Below, in pieces: positions 46,441 through 55,496 of a DNA stretch of 64,000 nt. The stretch comes from Thermoactinomyces daqus (GTDB lineage Bacteria > Bacillota > Bacilli > Thermoactinomycetales > Thermoactinomycetaceae). The stretch covers positions 124,001 to 188,000 of the forward strand of contig NZ_JPST01000012.1 in the NCBI RefSeq assembly GCF_000763315.1. Direction: 5' to 3'. The notes beneath the pieces are model-generated. The model was not told the DNA's origin and did not search any database. It worked only from the letters and a program-made list of their open reading frames with translations. Both the position numbers and the translations under genes were made by a program. Positions within the stretch are counted from its first letter, which is position 1, and each line of letters starts with the position of its first letter.

Positions 46441-49146
46441 TTAACCGTTGAGGATTTGGCGCAAGACCGTTTGCAAAATACCGCCGTTGCGGTAATATTC
46501 CACATCGACCACGCTGTCCAGGCGCACGTCGACATCGAATTCAACCGTGCTTCCGTCCGGTTTGGTCGCTTTCACTTTCAGGGTTTGACCCGGAGCGATT
46601 TGATCGTTCAAACCGATGATATCAATGGTTTCTTTTCCGGTCAGGCCGAGCGATTTCCAGCTTTGGCCATCTTTGAATTGCAGCGGGAGCACGCCCATGC
46701 CCACGAGGTTGCTGCGATGGATGCGCTCAAAGCTTTCGGCGATCACGGCTTTGACCCCGAGCAGGTTGGTTCCTTTTGCGGCCCAGTCACGGGAGCTGCC
46801 GGTGCCGTATTCCTTGCCGGCGATGACGACGAGCGGGGTGTTTTCCTCTTTGTATTTCATCGCCGCATCGTAGATGGACATCACTTGACCGCTCGGAACG
46901 TGTTCCGTCACGCCGCCTTCCGATCCCGGTACCACCTGGTTGCGGATGCGGATGTTGGCAAAGGTGCCGCGGGTCATAACACGGTCGTTTCCGCGCCGTG
47001 AACCGTAGGAGTTGAAGTCTTTTACGCTGACGCCGTTTTCTTGCAGGTAGCGTCCGGCCGGGCTGTTGGTGGCGATGCTTCCTGCCGGCGAGATGTGGTC
47101 GGTGGTCACGGAATCACCGAGGAGAGCCAGGATGTGTGCGCCGGAAATCGGTTTAATCTCTTCCACTTCCGGTGACAGGCCGACAAAGAAAGGCGGTTCC
47201 TGGATATAGGTCGATTTTTCATCCCACTCATACAGAACGCCTTTTGGTGTGGGCAGTTGGTTCCAGCGTTCGTTGGCATCAAACACTTTGGCATACTGTT
47301 TGCGGAATTGTTCCGCGCTGATGGCGCTGGCCATCACATCGCTGATCTCCTGCGAAGACGGCCAGATATCTTTTAAATAAACCGGCTGTCCGCTCGGATC
47401 GTGGCCGATCGGCTCTTTTTCAAAATCGATGTTGACTGTTCCGGCGAGGGCATAAGCGACAACCAGCGGCGGGGAAGCCAGGTAGTTTGCTTTCACCAGC
47501 GGATGGATGCGCCCTTCAAAGTTACGGTTACCGGAGAGGACAGAGGCGACGGTCAGGTCGTTTTCCTCAATCGCTCTGCTCACATCATCAGAGAGAGGGC
47601 CGCTGTTTCCGATACAAGTGGCGCAACCGTAACCGGCCACGGTGAAGCCGAGTTTTGCCAGCGGTTCAATCAGGTTCGCCTTGGTCAAATAGTCGGTTAC
47701 GACTTTGGAACCGGGGGTTAAGCTGCTTTTCACGTAAGCAGGTACGCTCAGGCCTTTTTCGACCGCTTTCTTCGCCACCAAACCGGCGCCGACCATCACG
47801 GACGGGTTGGATGTGTTGGTACAGCTGGTGATGGCTGCAATCACAACCGAGCCTTGTTTCAGTTCATAAGTGGTTCCGTCGGGACGGGTAACGCTGACCG
47901 ATTTGCTGATTTCCTGGTCGGACAGGCCGAATCCGCGCTCATCAATCGGTTTGCGCAAGGTTTCATTCCAGGATTCTTTCATTTTGCTCAGCTCAATGCG
48001 GTCTTGCGGGCGTTTTGGTCCGGACAAGCTTGGAACGACGGTCGACAGGTCGAGTTCGATCGTATCGGTGTATACCGGATCAGGTGTTTCATCCGTACGG
48101 AAGAGGCCTTGTGCCGTGTAGTATTCTTTTACGAGCTGCACGAGGCTTTCATCGCGCCCGGTGTTGCGCAGGTAGTTGAGCGATTCTTCGTCAACCGGGA
48201 AGAAACCGATCGTGGCACCGTATTCCGGAGCCATATTGGCAACCGTCGCACGGTCGGCCAGGCTCAGATTGGACAGACCGGAACCGTAGAACTCGACGAA
48301 CTTGCCGACAACGCCTTTTTTGCGCAGCATTTCGGTGACGGTGAGGGCGAGGTCGGTTGCAGTGGCTCCTTCAGCCAGTTTTCCGGTCAGTTTAAAGCCG
48401 ATCACTTCTGGGGTGATGAAGTAGAGCGGTTGCCCGAGCATGCATGCTTCGGCTTCAATGCCGCCAACGCCCCAGCCGACAACGCCGAGCCCGTTGATCA
48501 TGGTGGTGTGGGAGTCGGTACCGACAAGCGAATCCGGGAATACCACTTTTTCGCCGTCCACTTCCCGGGTCACGGCCACATTGGCCAAATATTCCAAGTT
48601 TACCTGGTGGACGATGCCGGTTGCCGGAGGAACAGCGCGGAAGTTATCCAGGGATTCGGCAGCCCAGCGCAAGAGTCGGTAACGCTCTTCGTTGCGTTTG
48701 AACTCCAGGTCCATGTTGTACTCCAAAGCATCGCTAGTTCCGGCTTTATCGACCATCACGGAGTGGTCGATGACCAGATCAACGGGAATGAGCGGGTTGA
48801 TGCGTTTGGGATCACCGCCGACGCGCGCCATGGCTGAGCGCAGTGCAGCAAGGTCCACAACGGCCGGTACCCCGGTGAAATCCTGCAGCACGATCCGCGC
48901 GGGTTTGAAGGCGATTTCTTTGTCGGAACGCTTTTCTGCCCAGGTGGCCAATTGTTCGATATGTTCTTTTGTTACGGATTTTCCATCAAATTGGCGTACG
49001 GCTGCTTCCAGCAGCACTTTAATGGAGAATGGCAATTTGGAGACAGAGCCGACTCCTTGTTCTTCCAATCCGCTTAAACGGTAGTACACATATTCCTGAT
49101 TTTCAACGGTCAGTTTGGAGCGGACGTTGAACAAATCCTTTGCCAT
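46441..49146 (-). CDS. acnA: Aconitate hydratase A
   Basis: A 901-residue aconitase of the AcnA/IRP type, converting citrate to isocitrate via a 4Fe-4S cluster. Cluster cysteines are in [14 protein letters not shown] and [13 protein letters not shown], and the swivel domain carries [11 protein letters not shown] and [15 protein letters not shown]. Bacterial AcnA can also bind RNA as an iron regulator. The ATG at 49146 with AAAGGAGGTT upstream is clear. Nested dyads overlap its predicted promoter. Confidence 0.97.
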   Translation of the reverse strand: MAKDLFNVRSKLTVENQEYVYYRLSGLEEQGVGSVSKLPFSIKVLLEAAVRQFDGKSVTKEHIEQLATWAEKRSDKEIAFKPARIVLQDFTGVPAVVDLAALRSAMARVGGDPKRINPLIPVDLVIDHSVMVDKAGTSDALEYNMDLEFKRNEERYRLLRWAAESLDNFRAVPPATGIVHQVNLEYLANVAVTREVDGEKVVFPDSLVGTDSHTTMINGLGVVGWGVGGIEAEACMLGQPLYFITPEVIGFKLTGKLAEGATATDLALTVTEMLRKKGVVGKFVEFYGSGLSNLSLADRATVANMAPEYGATIGFFPVDEESLNYLRNTGRDESLVQLVKEYYTAQGLFRTDETPDPVYTDTIELDLSTVVPSLSGPKRPQDRIELSKMKESWNETLRKPIDERGFGLSDQEISKSVSVTRPDGTTYELKQGSVVIAAITSCTNTSNPSVMVGAGLVAKKAVEKGLSVPAYVKSSLTPGSKVVTDYLTKANLIEPLAKLGFTVAGYGCATCIGNSGPLSDDVSRAIEENDLTVASVLSGNRNFEGRIHPLVKANYLASPPLVVAYALAGTVNIDFEKEPIGHDPSGQPVYLKDIWPSSQEISDVMASAISAEQFRKQYAKVFDANERWNQLPTPKGVLYEWDEKSTYIQEPPFFVGLSPEVEEIKPISGAHILALLGDSVTTDHISPAGSIATNSPAGRYLQENGVSVKDFNSYGSRRGNDRVMTRGTFANIRIRNQVVPGSEGGVTEHVPSGQVMSIYDAAMKYKEENTPLVVIAGKEYGTGSSRDWAAKGTNLLGVKAVIAESFERIHRSNLVGMGVLPLQFKDGQSWKSLGLTGKETIDIIGLNDQIAPGQTLKVKATKPDGSTVEFDVDVRLDSVVDVEYYRNGGILQTVLRQILNG

Positions 49147-49204
49147 GCGGGCAACCTCCTTTGCGGGTTGGTTTCGTCTGGTGAAACAAGGTTCTAAATT
49201 CGAT

Positions 49205-49236
49205 ACCATTATACAATGGTTTTGAAATATTGTATA
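49205..49236 (-). promoter_or_regulatory. acnA promoter with overlapping dyads
   Basis: On the minus strand TATACA (49236-49231), 17 bases, TATAAT (49213-49208) form a promoter. The same bases form a dyad TATACAAT-N11-ATTGTATA (49210-49217 and 49229-49236) and a palindrome ACCATT-N4-AATGGT (49205-49220). A repressor bound here would cover both promoter elements. Confidence 0.6.
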
Positions 49237-49466
49237 GGCTTCCACTTAAAAAAAATGAGAAAACAATGGAAAAAAGCAGGCTTTGATCAACCAGGAGCGG
49301 GGGCTGTCACTCCAACATCCGGAAAAAACCATTCGCTTCTTTGGCGCAACCCGGAGACGAAAGCCGGGAATCTTGTGCGGCCTGCAACAATATAAGCGGT
49401 TTTCCCCGACGGACATCCCCTGTCTTACTATATGTGTGGTGAGCAGCGGTTTAGATCATGACAAGG

Positions 49467-50684
49467 TTAATGACTCTTATAAAAACTTCGGCCGGGCTTC
49501 GGCTTCTCTCTCAGGAGGAAAAGGAGAAATACCAAACCGAGTGAGACAAGCAACAGGCAGCCGATCATTTCGGTCACCCCGAACCAACCAAACCGGCTCC
49601 AGAACCAGCCTCCCGCTGAACCCGCCAGACTGGAACCGGTGTAATAGAAAAAGAGATAAAGGGAAGATGCTTGTGCTTTGCTGGCGGCAGCAAGTTTTCC
49701 CACCCCGCCGCTGGCCACGGAATGACTGCCGAAAAAGCCGAAAGTAAAAATTGCGACCGCGATTATTTTGCTGATGAGATGGGGATAGAGACTGAGTCCG
49801 TCGCTGATCAGCATCAGGAAGATTCCAAAGCCCAAAACTTTCGCCTGCCCCCATTTGTCGGCAAGACGGCCCATCCAGGCTGAACTGAATGTTCCGGTCA
49901 AATAGACGATGAAGATCAGGCTGACGGCAAAAGAACTCAAGTGATAAGGCGAGGCCATTAGATCGTAACCGATATAATTGTACAGGGAGACAAAACTGCC
50001 CATCAGGGCAAAACTGATTCCGTATAATAAGAGCAAACCCGGATTTTTCAAGCAATTGACCAGGGAAAAAAACAAGCTGCGGAGCTTCAGCCGTTTTGGA
50101 TGGAAATGAGCGGACTCCGGCAGGTGTTTCCAAAACCAACAGCTGAGCAACAGGTTGAAGAGACCCATGCAGGTAAGAGCCGTTTGCCATGAAAACAGAT
50201 CGGACAAAATGCCGACGGCGATACGCCCGCTCATTCCGCCAATGGAAGTGCCGGCGATGTAAATGCCCATCACCCGCCCCAGGCTTTGGGGATGAAACTC
50301 TTCATTAATATAGGTCATGGCGATCGAGGGTAGACCGGCCAGTGCTGCTCCGGTCAGCGCCCGGAAGATGAGCAGGAGAGTGAAATTGGGCAGAAAAGGA
50401 AGCAGCAAAGCGAGAACCGAAGAACAAAGAAGCGACAGGTTCATCATTTTTTTTCTGCCCCAGCTATCGGAGAGAGAAGCCGCCAAGAGCATGAAGACGG
50501 CGAGCATCCCCGTTGACAGTGATACGGATAGACTTGCGGTTACGGGCTTTACGTGAAATTCATGTGAGAAAAGGGGTAAAAGAGGCTGGGTGCTGTAAAG
50601 GATGGAAAAACTTACGAATCCCCCGGCGAAAAGGCAAGTCAGCGCTTTGGCAAAGGCGGGGGATCCCGGAACAATTTTGTTCAA
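49467..50684 (-). CDS. MFS transporter, YnfM-like
   Basis: A 405-residue, 12-helix major facilitator. The A-motif is SDSWGRKKMM (about residues 67-76) between helices 2 and 3, with the related GRLADKWGQAK in the second half (about 271-281). It resembles the YnfM/YybF-type drug-efflux group. The TTG at 50684 has GAAGGAGG upstream. It is divergent from the LysR-type regulator at 50924, the usual arrangement for such a pair. A terminator-like hairpin lies in its leader. Confidence 0.86.
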   Translation of the reverse strand: MNKIVPGSPAFAKALTCLFAGGFVSFSILYSTQPLLPLFSHEFHVKPVTASLSVSLSTGMLAVFMLLAASLSDSWGRKKMMNLSLLCSSVLALLLPFLPNFTLLLIFRALTGAALAGLPSIAMTYINEEFHPQSLGRVMGIYIAGTSIGGMSGRIAVGILSDLFSWQTALTCMGLFNLLLSCWFWKHLPESAHFHPKRLKLRSLFFSLVNCLKNPGLLLLYGISFALMGSFVSLYNYIGYDLMASPYHLSSFAVSLIFIVYLTGTFSSAWMGRLADKWGQAKVLGFGIFLMLISDGLSLYPHLISKIIAVAIFTFGFFGSHSVASGGVGKLAAASKAQASSLYLFFYYTGSSLAGSAGGWFWSRFGWFGVTEMIGCLLLVSLGLVFLLFLLREKPKPGRSFYKSH

Positions 50685-50800
50685 TGTTTATGCCTCCTTC
50701 AAGGATGGAAAACATTCATCTTTCTTTTTGGTGCAACCTGAAGGTGGAAACGGGAGCAAAACCGGAGAGGGTGGGCATACCAAGGCCCGGCTTGAAATAT

Positions 50801-50828
50801 AAAAAAAGGGGGCATCTCCCCTCTTTCT
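50801..50828 (-). terminator. Terminator-like hairpin in the MFS gene leader
   Basis: On the minus strand GGGGAGATGCCCCC is followed by seven or more T. It lies 117 bases before the MFS start and downstream of the probable divergent promoter, so it could attenuate the MFS gene. I recognise no riboswitch aptamer. Confidence 0.55.
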
Positions 50829-50923
50829 CTTATCGTAGCGCTATCCTTTGCTGGTCGTAAAATTTCATTTTTGCATTAAATCGATGTTTTTCTGTTATTA
50901 AATGAACAGAAAGAGGGATCGGG

Positions 50924-51800
50924 ATGGAATGGCAACAGCTCGAATATTTCAGGGTCGTCGCCCGTCTGGAACATTTCACACGCGCCGCCGAGCAGCTTGC
51001 GATCTCCCAGCCCGCGCTCAGTCGTTCCATCGCTGCGCTGGAAGAGGAAATCGGCGTTCCCTTTTTTAAACGGGAGGGAAGATCAGTGCGCCTGAACCGC
51101 TATGGGCATCTGTTTCTTCAGCATGTGGAGCGGGCGCTGGCTGAGATTGAAAAAGGAAAAAAGAAAATCGACGATCTTCTTAATCCGGAGAGGGGACTGG
51201 TCTCACTCGCTTTTTTGCATACGCTGGGTGCGCAGCTTATTCCGTCCTTGCTGCGGGAATTTCGAGAGGCCAATCCCTTCGTTCGCTTTCAGCTTTACCA
51301 GAATTCAGCCCAGCATATTTTGACACAGCTGGAGGCGGGGGAAATCGATTTGTGTTTTACCTCCCCCCCCGGTGCGGCGTCCCGGTTTCGGCTGGGTGGA
51401 TTTGCTTGAGGAGAAACTGGTTCTTCTGGTTCCGCGACACCATCGTTTGGCCGGGCGAGGAACCGTTCGTTTGGATGAGGTGGCAAACGACCCGTTCATC
51501 TGCATGAAACATGGATACGGATTGCGCTCAATCACCGAAAACCTGTGCCGGGAAGCCGGTTTTCGCCCGCAAGTCGCTTTTGAGGGGGAAGAGGTGACAA
51601 CCGTGGCCGGATTGGTCGCGGCGGGACTGGGCATCGCTTTGATCCCGGAGGTTTCCGGACTGAATCAGGAAAAAACTGTTTGTCTGGAAGTGAGTGAACC
51701 CCGTTGCCGCAGGATGATCGGGATGGCCTGGCGGGAAGGCGGATTCATGCCGCTTCCGGTCTTGAAATTTCGGACGTTTGTGATGCAGCGCTTGGGGTGA
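50924..51800 (+). pseudogene. LysR-family regulator, frameshifted in a C8 run
   Basis: Residues 1-60 form a normal LysR winged helix-turn-helix (MEWQQLEYFRVVARLEHFTRAAEQL... ALEEEIGVPFFKREGR), followed by the start of the effector domain. At 51363-51370 a run of eight C shifts the frame and the protein would end at 51409. One C fewer restores a continuous protein of about 292 residues (FTSPPVRRPGFGWVDLLEEKLVL... to TFVMQRLG), the usual family length. It is probably the regulator of the divergent MFS gene. The shift may be a mutation, phase variation, or a sequencing error in the homopolymer. Confidence 0.85.
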
Positions 51801-51903
51801 ACCATGTTTGCACGATATTTTTATTTCATCTTTTAGCCTGGAAGAGTATAATGTTTGAAAAACGAAATAAGTTTCATAGAATGAAACGCGGAGGGGCTAA
51901 ACC

Positions 51904-52653
51904 TTGAGTGAAGCGAAAAAAGCAACAGTGCGGGCAGCCGAGCGGGCTTTGGATATATTGTTGTGCTTTGCAGATGCATCCCAACTCGGAATGATGGAGA
52001 TCGCCGAGAAGACGGGACTGAATAAAAGCACGGTCTTTCGCCTTTTGGCTACATTGGAGGCAAAGGGATTTGTAAAACGCGATCCTCAGTCGGAGAAGTA
52101 CCGCCTCGGTTTTCGCGTCTGGGAGCTGTCGGCCAATCTTGATCAGTCCGATGACCCGGCTGTGCTCTTCTTGCCGGAGATGGAGCGGTTGCGTGATGAA
52201 CTGGATGAAACGGTCAGTTTATATATTCGCGACGGAGGGGAGCGCGTGCGGATTCAGGCGGTGGAAAGCAGGCAGGCGATCCGGCGCGTGGCTCCGGTTG
52301 GGGCGCGGATGCCGCTTGCCGTTGGTGCTTCCAGCAAAGTCCTCATGGCATATGCCGGGGAAGAAGCGGTATCCAAATTACTCTCTTCCCCCGACTGGCC
52401 GGAAAATCTCGAGCGTGAACAGTACCTTGAACAATTGCAGAAAATCAGGGAAGAAGGGTTTGCCATCAGTGTGGAAGAACGGGAAGCAGGAACCGCTGCC
52501 GTTTCCGTCCCTGTTTTTTCCAAGCGGGGCGATTTGGTGGCTGCTTTGGCCGTATCCGGTCCGGTTTCCCGCATGAATATCGACAAGATGATTCAGTTTG
52601 TCCCGCGGATGAAAGAGGCGGCGGTGCAAATGGGCAAAATGATCCGCTCGTAG
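51904..52653 (+). CDS. IclR-family transcriptional regulator
   Basis: A 249-residue IclR protein. The N-terminal winged helix-turn-helix spans about residues 8-70 (AAERALDILLCFAD...MMEIAEKTGLNKSTVFRLLATLEAKGFV) and the effector domain follows (about 80-245, with VGARMPLAVGASSKVLMAY and EEGFAISVEEREAGTAAVSVPVF). The TTG at 51904 follows GCGGAGGGG. The SDR dehydrogenase about 420 bases downstream is a possible target, but this is a guess. Confidence 0.9.
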   Translation: MSEAKKATVRAAERALDILLCFADASQLGMMEIAEKTGLNKSTVFRLLATLEAKGFVKRDPQSEKYRLGFRVWELSANLDQSDDPAVLFLPEMERLRDELDETVSLYIRDGGERVRIQAVESRQAIRRVAPVGARMPLAVGASSKVLMAYAGEEAVSKLLSSPDWPENLEREQYLEQLQKIREEGFAISVEEREAGTAAVSVPVFSKRGDLVAALAVSGPVSRMNIDKMIQFVPRMKEAAVQMGKMIRS

Positions 52654-52729
52654 GCCGGAAGAGAGAATGGGAAAAAAGACATTGGCTGATACTATGGATG
52701 CAAGCCTCAGGAACAAGGAGGAAAAGTTG

Positions 52730-53014
52730 ATGCTTTTTTCCCCGGAAGAGATGAATTTTCTTTCCACAAGACTGGAAGAAGAAGCAGTCCGGTTGCGTCA
52801 GGGGCAGTCTGATGAGCTTGCGGCGACCCCGGAAGAGAGGCAACGGGAATTGCGCCTGATCAGTGAATTGCAGCGGAAACTGCGCGATTTAAAGAGCGAG
52901 ATGACGCAGGAAGAGAAAGCGTTGGTGGCCCGTTTGGCCCGCGATGAAATCCATCATATTCATGGGCACGGGACCGGCGTTTATCAATCGATCTTGCAAA
53001 AAGTAGAGCAATGA
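52730..53014 (+). CDS. Small hypothetical helical protein, 94 aa
   Basis: A highly charged helical protein (EEMNFLSTRLEEEAVRLRQ...RELRLISELQRKLRDLKSEM) with a His-rich patch, HHIHGHG, near the C-terminus. Heptad-like spacing suggests a coiled coil. I do not recognise the family. The ATG at 52730, eight bases after AAGGAGG, is used; the frame from 52667 starts too soon after iclR and has no ribosome binding site. Confidence 0.65.
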   Translation: MLFSPEEMNFLSTRLEEEAVRLRQGQSDELAATPEERQRELRLISELQRKLRDLKSEMTQEEKALVARLARDEIHHIHGHGTGVYQSILQKVEQ

Positions 53015-53022
53015 AGGATGAT

Positions 53023-53050
53023 TCCCCGCCGAGGTGTGGGGATTTTTCTT
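53023..53050 (+). terminator. Weak terminator before the SDR gene
   Basis: TCCCC/GGGGA with a loop of about 13 bases is followed by TTTTTCTT. Confidence 0.55.
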
Positions 53051-53070
53051 GTGAAAAGGAGGAAGGACCG

Positions 53071-53820
53071 ATGGGGAAATTCAGCGGTCAAGTGGTGATT
53101 GTCACCGGGGCAGCCCAGGGAATCGGCAGGGCTGTTGCCGAGGGTTATGCGCGTGCAGGGGCTAAGGTGGTCATGGCTGATCTGAACCGGGATCTGTTGC
53201 TCAAAGCAGCAAGCCGCCTGCAATCGTTGAATGGAGAAGTGATTGCGGTGCCCGCTGATGTGCGCAAAGAAGAGGAGATTGTCCGATTGGTGCAAAAAGC
53301 CGTTGATGCCTTCGGAACGGTGCATATTTTGATCAACAATGCGGGGGTATCACGTTGGAAATCGCCTTATGACCTGACGGCCGAAGAGTGGGATGACGTG
53401 ATTGACACCAATTTGCGCAGCGTCTTTTTATGCTCGCGCGAAGCGGCAAAAGTGATGCGAACGCAAAAGAGCGGCGTGATCATCAACCTCGCTTCAACCC
53501 GCGCACTCATGTCTGAACCCAACACAGAGGCTTATGCCGCATCCAAAGCGGGGATCGTCGGGTTGACCCATGCACTTGCCATTTCATTGGGCCCGGACGG
53601 GATCAGGGTGAATGCGATTGCCCCGGGCTGGGTTGAAACGGGTGATTACGGAGCGTTGCGGGCGGTTGATCATGAACAGCACCCGGCAGGACGGGTGGGG
53701 AAACCGGAAGACATTGTAAAAGCCTGTTTCTACCTGAGTGATCCCGAAAATGATTTTGTGACGGGGATTCAGCTGGTGGTCGACGGCGGAATGACGCGCA
53801 AAATGATTTATGAAGAGTGA
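53071..53820 (+). CDS. SDR-family oxidoreductase
   Basis: A 249-residue classical short-chain dehydrogenase. The cofactor motif is TGAAQGIG (about residues 12-19), DVR (about 59) and NNAG (about 89-92) follow, and the catalytic triad is Ser in NLASTRAL with YAASK (about 154-158). PGWVETGDYG leads into the substrate loop. The acidic residue after beta-2 (MADLN) favours NAD(H). It resembles glucose-1-dehydrogenase/FabG-like enzymes; the substrate is unknown. The ATG at 53071 follows AAAAGGAGGAAGG. Confidence 0.9.
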   Translation: MGKFSGQVVIVTGAAQGIGRAVAEGYARAGAKVVMADLNRDLLLKAASRLQSLNGEVIAVPADVRKEEEIVRLVQKAVDAFGTVHILINNAGVSRWKSPYDLTAEEWDDVIDTNLRSVFLCSREAAKVMRTQKSGVIINLASTRALMSEPNTEAYAASKAGIVGLTHALAISLGPDGIRVNAIAPGWVETGDYGALRAVDHEQHPAGRVGKPEDIVKACFYLSDPENDFVTGIQLVVDGGMTRKMIYEE

Positions 53821-53825
53821 TGAGA

Positions 53826-53854
53826 GTCCCGGGGATGTTGGTCCCGGGACTTTT
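53826..53854 (+). terminator. Terminator after the SDR gene
   Basis: A perfect stem GTCCCGGG/CCCGGGAC with a 9-base loop is followed by TTTT. Confidence 0.85.
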
Positions 53855-53989
53855 CCCATTGCCATCACGCCCTTTCGGCAGGTTACGCTGGCAACCGGGA
53901 GTGGCAGGATCAAGGGGATACCGGTGGTTGATTTTCCCTCTCTCCTATCCTCAATCTACCTTGCCGGATCGCAAAAAGCAACGTTAAAA

Positions 53990-54057
53990 TTAAGCAATAG
54001 TAAGTGTTTATTGTTTTTATTGGTGATAAATGCTTAACTTTGCTTAAAAATGCTTAA
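53990..54057 (+). promoter_or_regulatory. Tandem TGCTTAA repeats upstream of deoR-type gene
   Basis: TGCTTAA occurs at 54031, 54041 and 54051, exactly ten bases apart, and its reverse complement TTAAGCA at 53990-53996. The array ends 14 bases before the start codon of the DeoR-family gene, so it is a likely autoregulatory operator. Confidence 0.6.
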
Positions 54058-54070
54058 ACGGAGGCGAATC

Positions 54071-54838
54071 ATGTACCAGGAGGAACGAATGCTGGGGATA
54101 TTACAATATTTGAGAGAACACGGACGGATCCGCGTACAGGACATTTGCGAGCAATTTAACGTCTCCCGCGACACGGCGAGAAGGGATCTGGTCAAATTGA
54201 GCGAGCAAAAACTGATCATCCGAACCCGGGGTGGCGCGGTTCTCCCTACCTTGAACCAGGAAATTGAAAGTTATAAGGAACGGCTGGATCTGAAAGGGGA
54301 GAGCAAAGAGCGAATCGGGAGGGAAGCGGCGAAGTGGATTCAGGATTATGACACGATTCTGCTGGATACTTCCACGACGGTTCAATATGCCGCCCAGGCA
54401 ATAACGGCGCAAAACATTGTGGCGGTCACCAATTCGATCGACATCGCCGATATCCTGTCCGCGAAACCGGGAGTGAAGATTCACGTCTTGGGCGGGATAC
54501 TCCATGCGCGGGACCGCTATTTGTACGGATCGGAGACGACCCGAAAGTTGCAGGAATATAAAGTGAACAAATTTTTAATGGGCGCGGGCGGAATTACCGA
54601 TGAAGGCATTTTTTTTAAAAGCGAAGAGGACGGGCAGGTTGTGCGGGAAATGATCCATCGCGCTGAACAGGTGATCGTGCTCGCTGATCATACAAAATTC
54701 GGGAAGCCCTTGTTTTACAAAGTGTGTTCGCTGGACCAGGTTGATTTTTTGATTGCCGACCGGATTCCGGAGCGTTGGAAGCCGGTGTTGGACAGATTGG
54801 AGATCGAAGCGCTGGAGACAGGGGAAGGACGGGATTAA
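54071..54838 (+). CDS. DeoR/GlpR-family transcriptional regulator
   Basis: A 255-residue DeoR-type repressor. The N-terminal helix-turn-helix covers about residues 4-58 (EERMLGILQYLREHGRIRVQDICEQFNVSRDTARRDLVKL). The sugar-phosphate-binding DeoRC domain follows (about 75-240, with LLDTSTTVQYAAQAI, VTNS and KFLMGAGGI). Such regulators respond to phosphorylated sugars and usually control a neighbouring sugar operon, but no sugar genes are adjacent. The ATG at 54071, after GGAGGCG, is preferred to the ATG at 54050, which lies in the operator repeats. Confidence 0.9.
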   Translation: MYQEERMLGILQYLREHGRIRVQDICEQFNVSRDTARRDLVKLSEQKLIIRTRGGAVLPTLNQEIESYKERLDLKGESKERIGREAAKWIQDYDTILLDTSTTVQYAAQAITAQNIVAVTNSIDIADILSAKPGVKIHVLGGILHARDRYLYGSETTRKLQEYKVNKFLMGAGGITDEGIFFKSEEDGQVVREMIHRAEQVIVLADHTKFGKPLFYKVCSLDQVDFLIADRIPERWKPVLDRLEIEALETGEGRD

Positions 54839-54930
54839 TATGGAGAAACGCGGGCAAGCCTGCACCCGGTCTGTATCGTCAGGAAGAACTGCAACGGCAT
54901 TGCCCGCACACGGAGGTGACTGCTTTTTTG

Positions 54931-55122
54931 TTATTCGTCCGGGAGAATTTCAAACTTCTGGATTAACAGCCTTCTCATTTTTTTCAGTTGTTGCTGGTGC
55001 CATTCGTCCTCATAGTTTTTTAATCGCTTGTAAGTATCAAGCAGGGCAAATTCAATGATGGCGCATTCTTCGGCATCAAAGATGCGCATATAGGAATCAT
55101 CCGTCAGCTTCTTACTCATCAT
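54931..55122 (-). CDS. Small hypothetical protein, 63 aa
   Basis: A charged helical protein (YMRIFDAEECAIIEFALLDTYKRLKNYEDEWHQQQLKKMRRLLIQ...). The double ATG start is preceded by GGAGGAGGGAAA, a very strong site, which supports it as a real gene. I do not recognise the family. It stands alone, convergent with deoR. Confidence 0.65.
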   Translation of the reverse strand: MMSKKLTDDSYMRIFDAEECAIIEFALLDTYKRLKNYEDEWHQQQLKKMRRLLIQKFEILPDE

Positions 55123-55496
55123 TTCCCTCCTCCTTTTTCATTTTCGACAAGGAAAAGGGGAATTAGCCGCTCGATTTTCCTGTCCCGGAACCTGGCAGGT
55201 TGGTTTGCGCTTTGATTCTCCGGCCCGGCGCTCAAAAATAAGGAATCAACAGCTGAAAAGTCGGTTTTTTATCTGTATGCGGATGTGAACCCGCTTATGA
55301 CCGGGGAAATATTTGTCTTTCCCGCACCGTTCCAGGCGCAGGTTTCGCAAAAATAACATAAAAATTCAAGCAGAATCAGGATTATAATGAAAAAAGACGC
55401 TTGAGCGCGACATGGCCGATCCGGCATTTTGATGATTCCACCAATCCACACGCCTGATGGCAGACAGATAAACAGAACTTATTGGGGGTTTTCACA
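55123..55496. other. Gene-free stretch
   Basis: About 370 bases between a divergent small gene and the methyltransferase. I see no supported gene. A TATAAT at about 55382-55387 may be a -10 element for the methyltransferase gene, but a good -35 is missing. Confidence 0.4.

Noticed and set aside
47854-48837. 327-codon plus-strand frame opposite acnA
   Set aside because: Antisense to aconitase; no ribosome site or motif.
50700-50880. Fluoride or guanidine riboswitch in the MFS leader
   Set aside because: GGGGAGATGCCCCC recalls part of a fluoride aptamer only superficially; the conserved downstream CTGATG segment is absent, and no ykkC core is seen.
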